Origin: Desulfuromonadaceae bacterium
GTDB taxonomy: Bacteria; Desulfobacterota; Desulfuromonadia; Geobacterales; Pseudopelobacteraceae
Reading direction: 5' to 3'
Length of the DNA stretch: 9,823 nucleotides
Assembly: GCA_028686145.1 (NCBI GenBank)
Contig: JAQUCQ010000098.1
Span: forward strand, 1 to 9,823
Shown: piece after piece, positions 6,530 through 9,823 of the stretch
How the letters are laid out: every line of letters starts with the position of its first letter
Position numbering within the stretch: the first letter of the stretch is position 1
The notes under the pieces: model-generated
Database searches by the model: none
Told to the model about the DNA's origin: nothing
What the model saw: the letters and a program-made list of their open reading frames with translations, nothing else
Program-made: the position numbers and the translations under genes

Positions 6530-7084
6530 ATGGTGCATGTGAAAATAGTAGTAGACCACATAAAAGATACTCCTGTTGCGATTCATTTTGATGAGCCTGT
6601 AGAGAAGTTTCCTCTTCTTTCAGGTATGCAAGACGATAAGATCTGCAGCATTACCGGAAATATTCAAGGAGATATGACTGTTACCCGTGAATATGAAAAT
6701 ATACGCGTAACCGGAAGGGTATCGGCCCCTTTGGGACTTTCCTGCTCTCGTTGCCTTGCAGATTTTACTTCATTTATTGATACAAGCTTCACAATATTTT
6801 TTCGAAAAGAGGCAGTAATTGCCGCCACAACCGAAGATGAACTTGAGCTTGGCGAAATGGACCTGCTCTCCTCTTCGTACTCTGGCGACGAAATTGATTT
6901 GACTCATGAGATTGAAGAGCAGATTGCGATGGAAATCCCGTTAAAGCCTCTCTGTAATGACGCCTGCAAGGGGCTGTGTCATGAGTGCGGCATTGATTTG
7001 AATACCTCCAGCTGCTCATGCAGCAAAGAACCCGTAACTCTTACTTTCAGTGCGCTGAAGGATTTTAAGATAACCAGAAAATAG
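6530..7084 (+). CDS. yceD: YceD/DUF177 family protein, 23S rRNA accumulation/L32-linked
   Basis: YceD-family proteins (DUF177) are encoded next to rpmF across bacteria and have been linked to 23S rRNA accumulation; their biochemical role is unsettled. The 184-residue protein shows the family signature CSRC at C72-C75. Its C-terminal cysteine cluster is CNDACKGLCHECGIDLN plus CSC (C142, C146, C150, C153, C162, C164), which looks like a zinc-binding site. The start is uncertain. ATG 6530 is given here, but CAGGG directly abuts it. GTG 6539, eight bases beyond AGGGA, would give a protein beginning MKIVVDHIKD, a common style in this family. It is the first gene behind a strong promoter, so it is probably co-expressed with rpmF and the lipid genes. 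Confidence 0.88.
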   Translation: MVHVKIVVDHIKDTPVAIHFDEPVEKFPLLSGMQDDKICSITGNIQGDMTVTREYENIRVTGRVSAPLGLSCSRCLADFTSFIDTSFTIFFRKEAVIAATTEDELELGEMDLLSSSYSGDEIDLTHEIEEQIAMEIPLKPLCNDACKGLCHECGIDLNTSSCSCSKEPVTLTFSALKDFKITRK

Positions 7085-7087
7085 AGC

Positions 7088-7111
7088 GGTGGCACGATAA
7101 CGTGTATCACC
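7088..7111 (+). promoter_or_regulatory. Imperfect stem-loop between yceD and rpmF
   Basis: GGTG-G-CACG-ATAA-CGTG-TAT-CACC can fold as two four-pair helices with a small internal loop (G opposite TAT) and an ATAA tetraloop. It begins three bases after the yceD stop and ends six bases before the rpmF AAGGAG. There is no U tract, so it is not a standard terminator. It could be a processing site, a stability element or a leader for L32 control. Confidence 0.4.
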
Positions 7112-7129
7112 AGAAAAAGGAGAAACACC

Positions 7130-7318
7130 ATGGCTGTACCCAAGAAAAAAACATCTAAATCACGCAAGAATATGAGAAGGGCCCATGACTTTTTAACAAC
7201 CCCGACACTATCCATTTGCCCTCAATGCAAAGCTGCAAAGCTGCCGCATCGTGCTTGTCTCGCCTGTGGAACATACAAGGGTAAAGAGGTGATTGACCTT
7301 TCCTCAGCACAAGCTTAG
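7130..7318 (+). CDS. rpmF: 50S ribosomal protein L32
   Basis: This is a 62-residue, strongly basic ribosomal protein of the large subunit. It has the canonical start MAVPKKKTSKSRKNMRRAHD and the zinc-ribbon ligands C30, C33, C43 and C46 (CPQC and CLAC, nine residues between pairs). It is thus the zinc-binding (C+) form of L32; many genomes carry a zinc-free paralogue for zinc starvation, and this is not that one. AAGGAG at 7117-7122, seven bases before the ATG, is a good ribosome binding site. It sits 45 bases after yceD and 12 bases before plsX, the usual arrangement coupling ribosome and membrane synthesis. Confidence 0.97.
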   Translation: MAVPKKKTSKSRKNMRRAHDFLTTPTLSICPQCKAAKLPHRACLACGTYKGKEVIDLSSAQA

Positions 7319-7330
7319 AGAACTGACCCT

Positions 7331-8386
7331 GTGCCATTTCCGAAACAAATGAGGGTTGCCGTTGACGCAATGGGTGGCGACAATGCCCCGGTTGTCGAAG
7401 TTGAAGGTGCCGTTGCTGCATGTCGTGAATTCGGGTTGTCGGTGACGCTTGTCGGTGATCGTGTGCGTTTGGAGGCGGAACTGGCCAAACATGCTGTCAA
7501 TGGGCTTGATATTGATGTTTTTCATGCAAGTGAAGTTGTCGGCATGCATGATTCCGCTTCAGATGCGGTACGAAAAAAACGTGACTCTTCCGTACGTCGT
7601 GCATTTGAGTTGGTAAAGGACGGCAAGGCATGTGCTGCGGTAAGTGCCGGAAACTCCGGTGCCACCATGGCATCTGGCATGTTTGTTCTCAAGCGGATTG
7701 AGGGGATTGAGCGTCCGGCGATTGCCCAACTATTCCCTACACTTAAAGGACAAACGTTGGTTCTGGATATAGGTGGAAACGTAGATTGCAAGCCGTTGCA
7801 TCTCGTCCAGTTTGCCATAATGGGGGAGGTGTATGCCCGCTATGCTATGGGAGTGCCTTCGCCAAAAGTTGGCTTGCTTTCCAATGGCGAAGAGGATTCA
7901 AAAGGAAATGAACTGACCAGGGAAACTAATGCAGTCCTGCGCAAGACGTCGCTTAATTATTGCGGATATATCGAGGGGCGGGATATTTTTGCCGGTGCTG
8001 TTGATGTGGTCGTTTGTGATGGCTTTGTGGGAAATATTGTACTGAAACTTTCCGAGGGATTGGCGGACGCCGCGGGTAGAATGCTGAAAAGGGAGATTGT
8101 TAAGAGTTGGGTCTCCAAGATCGGATATCTATTTGTGCGTGGTGCCTTTAGCCGCTTCAAGAAAATTGTCGATTATGCCGAATACGGAGGCGCACCGCTA
8201 CTGGGAATCAATGGTGTGGGCATGATCTGCCACGGCGGCTCCAACGTCAAGGCGATTAAAAACGCGATACGGTTTGCCCATGAGTACGCCAAAAACGGCG
8301 TTTCACAGCACGTTGCCGATAAATTATCTGAAAATCATTCTGTCTTGATACGTAGTGACAACCTGCCTCCCATCGCAGCAGAGTAA
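7331..8386 (+). CDS. plsX: Phosphate acyltransferase PlsX
   Basis: PlsX converts acyl-ACP to acyl-phosphate, the donor that PlsY uses to acylate glycerol-3-phosphate at the start of phospholipid synthesis. It is a peripheral membrane enzyme. Motifs in order are VAVDAMGGDNAP (9-20), SAGNSGAT (105-112), LDIGGNVDCKP, KGNELTRETNAVLR, GNIVLKLSEG and LLGINGVGMICHGGS (from 291). The 351-residue length is normal. The start may be GTG 7331 (12 bases after rpmF, used here) or ATG 7349, which would begin MRVAVDAMGG as many PlsX proteins do. Neither has a strong ribosome binding site; AGAGAA at 7316-7321 would serve the GTG, so translation may be coupled to rpmF. Confidence 0.95.
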   Translation: MPFPKQMRVAVDAMGGDNAPVVEVEGAVAACREFGLSVTLVGDRVRLEAELAKHAVNGLDIDVFHASEVVGMHDSASDAVRKKRDSSVRRAFELVKDGKACAAVSAGNSGATMASGMFVLKRIEGIERPAIAQLFPTLKGQTLVLDIGGNVDCKPLHLVQFAIMGEVYARYAMGVPSPKVGLLSNGEEDSKGNELTRETNAVLRKTSLNYCGYIEGRDIFAGAVDVVVCDGFVGNIVLKLSEGLADAAGRMLKREIVKSWVSKIGYLFVRGAFSRFKKIVDYAEYGGAPLLGINGVGMICHGGSNVKAIKNAIRFAHEYAKNGVSQHVADKLSENHSVLIRSDNLPPIAAE

Positions 8387-8399
8387 TGGAGTCTCAATC

Positions 8400-9380
8400 G
8401 TGAATGTCAGAATTACTGGAACCGGCTCTGCTTTGCCCGGGAAAATTCTTACCAATGCTGAACTTGAACAGTTGATTGATACCACTGATGAATGGATTAC
8501 AACAAGAACCGGCATTAAAGAGCGCCGTATTGCAGCTGATGGAGAATATACATCAACCTTTGCCGCTGAGGCGGCTCGTCGTGCTTTGGCAATGGCCGGG
8601 GTTAAGCCTGAAGAATTAGATCTGATCATACTTGGTACTGTTACCCCCGATTTTCCCTTCCCTTCAACAGCGTGCATTGTCCAAGACCAACTGGGCGCCA
8701 CGAATGCAACCGCTTTTGATCTTTCTGCGGCCTGCTCCGGTTTTATCTTTGGTTTGTCAATTGCCGAAAAGTATATTCGCACTGGTGCCGCTCGAAAGGT
8801 TCTGGTTATAGGGGCTGAAGTATTATCACGTATCGTTGACTGGCAGGATCGCAACACCTGCGTTCTGTTTGGTGACGGGGCTGGGGCCGTTGTCCTTGAG
8901 GGTTCTGAAGGTGATCATTCTCTGCTTTCAACCCACACCTTCAGCAACGGCGAATATTGGAACCTTCTCTATCAGCAGGGGAGCGGCAGTCGTAATCCGG
9001 CTACCGACAGCCGTACGCTGGATGAACGGCGGATCTATCTGTCGATGGCAGGAAATGATGTCTTCAAGCATGCTGTCCGTGGTATGGAGGAAGCTGCCGT
9101 AAAAGCCCTGGATGCCAATGGACTCATCTCATCTGATATTTCGCTTATGATACCTCATCAGGCCAACCGGCGCATTATTGATGCGACGGCAAAACGGCTT
9201 GGACTTGATTCAGATAGAGTGTTTGTTAATCTTCACCATTACGGCAACACTTCTTCTGCTTCAATTCCAATTGCACTTGACGAAGCGAATCGCCAAGGAA
9301 CTCTTACTACTGCCGGCAAGATTCTGCTGGTAGCTTTTGGAGGTGGCTTCACCTACGGTTCTGCGCTTATTGACTGGTAG
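8400..9380 (+). CDS. fabH: Beta-ketoacyl-ACP synthase III
   Basis: FabH condenses acetyl-CoA (or another short acyl-CoA) with malonyl-ACP to start type II fatty acid synthesis. The 326-residue protein has the thiolase fold and the Cys-His-Asn triad: C112 in LSAACSGF, H253 in IPHQANRRI and N283 in HHYGNTSS. These are close to E. coli FabH numbering (its cysteine is also 112). TTDEWITTRTGIKERRI near the N-terminus is characteristic. The frame is open further upstream, into plsX. I choose GTG 8400 because GGAG at 8388-8391 is eight bases before it and the product begins MNVRITGTGSALPGK, as expected. It starts 13 bases after the plsX stop. Chain-length preference for straight or branched primers cannot be read reliably. 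Confidence 0.96.
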   Translation: MNVRITGTGSALPGKILTNAELEQLIDTTDEWITTRTGIKERRIAADGEYTSTFAAEAARRALAMAGVKPEELDLIILGTVTPDFPFPSTACIVQDQLGATNATAFDLSAACSGFIFGLSIAEKYIRTGAARKVLVIGAEVLSRIVDWQDRNTCVLFGDGAGAVVLEGSEGDHSLLSTHTFSNGEYWNLLYQQGSGSRNPATDSRTLDERRIYLSMAGNDVFKHAVRGMEEAAVKALDANGLISSDISLMIPHQANRRIIDATAKRLGLDSDRVFVNLHHYGNTSSASIPIALDEANRQGTLTTAGKILLVAFGGGFTYGSALIDW

Positions 9381-9419
9381 TAAATAGCAAATTTTAACGA
9401 AAGACAGGAATATATTCAT

Positions 9420-9823
9420 ATGCCTAAAACTGCATTCATTTTTCCCGGTCAAGGATCTCAGTATCCCGGCATGGGCAAGGATCTGGTCGAAACATATACT
9501 GTTGCACGTCAACTGTTTGAAGAAGCGGATGATGCTCTTGGATTCAAATTGTCTGAGCTTTGCTTCTCAGGGACTGACGCTGATCTTAAGTTGACTGCCA
9601 ACACTCAGCCAGCAATCTTGACAGCAAGTATCGCAGTATTGAAGGTCGTTGAACAGGAAACTGGGCTGAAGGCTGATTTTGTAGCCGGTCATTCTCTTGG
9701 TGAATATTCGGCACTGGTATGTTCCGGAGCTCTCTCTTTTACCGATGCAGTCAGGACGGTTCGTGCTCGCGGAACATTCATGCAGGAAGCCGTCCCGGTC
9801 GGTGTCGGAACGATGGCTGCCAT
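9420..9823 (+). CDS. fabD: Malonyl-CoA:ACP transacylase FabD, N-terminal part (partial)
   Basis: FabD moves the malonyl group from CoA to acyl carrier protein, feeding FabH and the elongating synthases. The first 134 codons are present and the frame is open at the window edge. The protein begins with the family N-terminus, MPKTAFIFPGQGSQYPGMG. Q11 of the oxyanion hole, the nucleophile S92 in GHSLGEYSALV, and R117 in RARGTFMQ, which binds the malonyl carboxylate, all match E. coli FabD positions. Full-length enzymes have about 310 residues, so slightly under half is visible; the catalytic histidine lies outside. AGGAA at 9406-9410 precedes the ATG by nine bases, 39 bases after fabH. Confidence 0.96.
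   Translation, partial: MPKTAFIFPGQGSQYPGMGKDLVETYTVARQLFEEADDALGFKLSELCFSGTDADLKLTANTQPAILTASIAVLKVVEQETGLKADFVAGHSLGEYSALVCSGALSFTDAVRTVRARGTFMQEAVPVGVGTMAA

Noticed and set aside
7316..7333. A FadR-like operator before plsX (AACTGACC).
   Set aside because: Only a half-site resemblance, with no matching second half; probably chance.
8324..8857. A 177-codon open frame on the minus strand.
   Set aside because: It lies opposite fabH and the end of plsX, both of which have complete motif sets, and shows no recognisable family. It is a shadow frame.
1..9823. A defence, toxin-antitoxin, phage or transposon system hidden among the genes.
   Set aside because: Every sizeable frame is accounted for by core metabolic or housekeeping genes or by the two uncharacterised proteins. 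No integrase, transposase, direct-repeat array or tRNA boundary was seen.

Overview
The window is a gene-dense, entirely plus-strand stretch of bacterial chromosome carrying 13 genes, two of them cut by the window edges. I see no transposon, phage, CRISPR or tRNA/rRNA gene. Gene content, order and protein style (QueE with a PGSG-containing insert, a TPR protein with a cysteine cluster, a single-domain Ppx/GppA protein, an IHF-beta-like HU-family protein) point to a delta-proteobacterium of the Desulfuromonadales/Geobacterales type. Base composition looks intermediate, near half GC by eye. The taxonomic call is an inference from family resemblance, not a search result.

Region 1 (1-3550) looks like one transcription unit concerned with RNA modification. 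It holds the end of queD, queE (8-nt overlap), an unrecognised 126-residue protein that starts on a TTG overlapping the queE stop, the 23S rRNA uracil methyltransferase gene rlmD one base later, and a TPR-repeat protein 12 bases after that. QueD and QueE make the 7-deazaguanine precursor of queuosine, and RlmD methylates rRNA. The unknown protein and the TPR protein travel with them.

Region 2 (3551-6445) holds three loosely spaced genes: an IHF-beta/HU-family DNA-bending protein behind a strong ribosome binding site, a Ppx/GppA-type phosphatase with its own candidate promoter, and the 4-alpha-glucanotransferase malQ. Gaps of 68 to 87 bases separate them. Functionally they look like housekeeping and storage metabolism (nucleoid structure, polyphosphate or (p)ppGpp turnover, alpha-glucan remodelling).

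Region 3 (6446-9823) is the classic ribosome/lipid cluster yceD-rpmF-plsX-fabH-fabD. A near-consensus sigma-70 promoter (TTGACA, 16-base spacer, TATACT) precedes yceD, with an AT-rich imperfect inverted repeat at the expected transcription start. A stem-loop lies between yceD and rpmF. PlsX makes acyl-phosphate for phospholipid synthesis, FabH starts fatty acid chains and FabD supplies malonyl-ACP. fabD runs off the right edge after 134 codons.

The catalytic residues expected of RlmD, MalQ, FabH and FabD are all present where I could count them, so the window reads as ordinary, intact core genome. The least explained items are the 126-residue protein, the cysteine/serine linker of the TPR protein, and the regulatory structures around the yceD-rpmF promoter. 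I found no new multi-gene system, and no convincing rho-independent terminator anywhere in the window.
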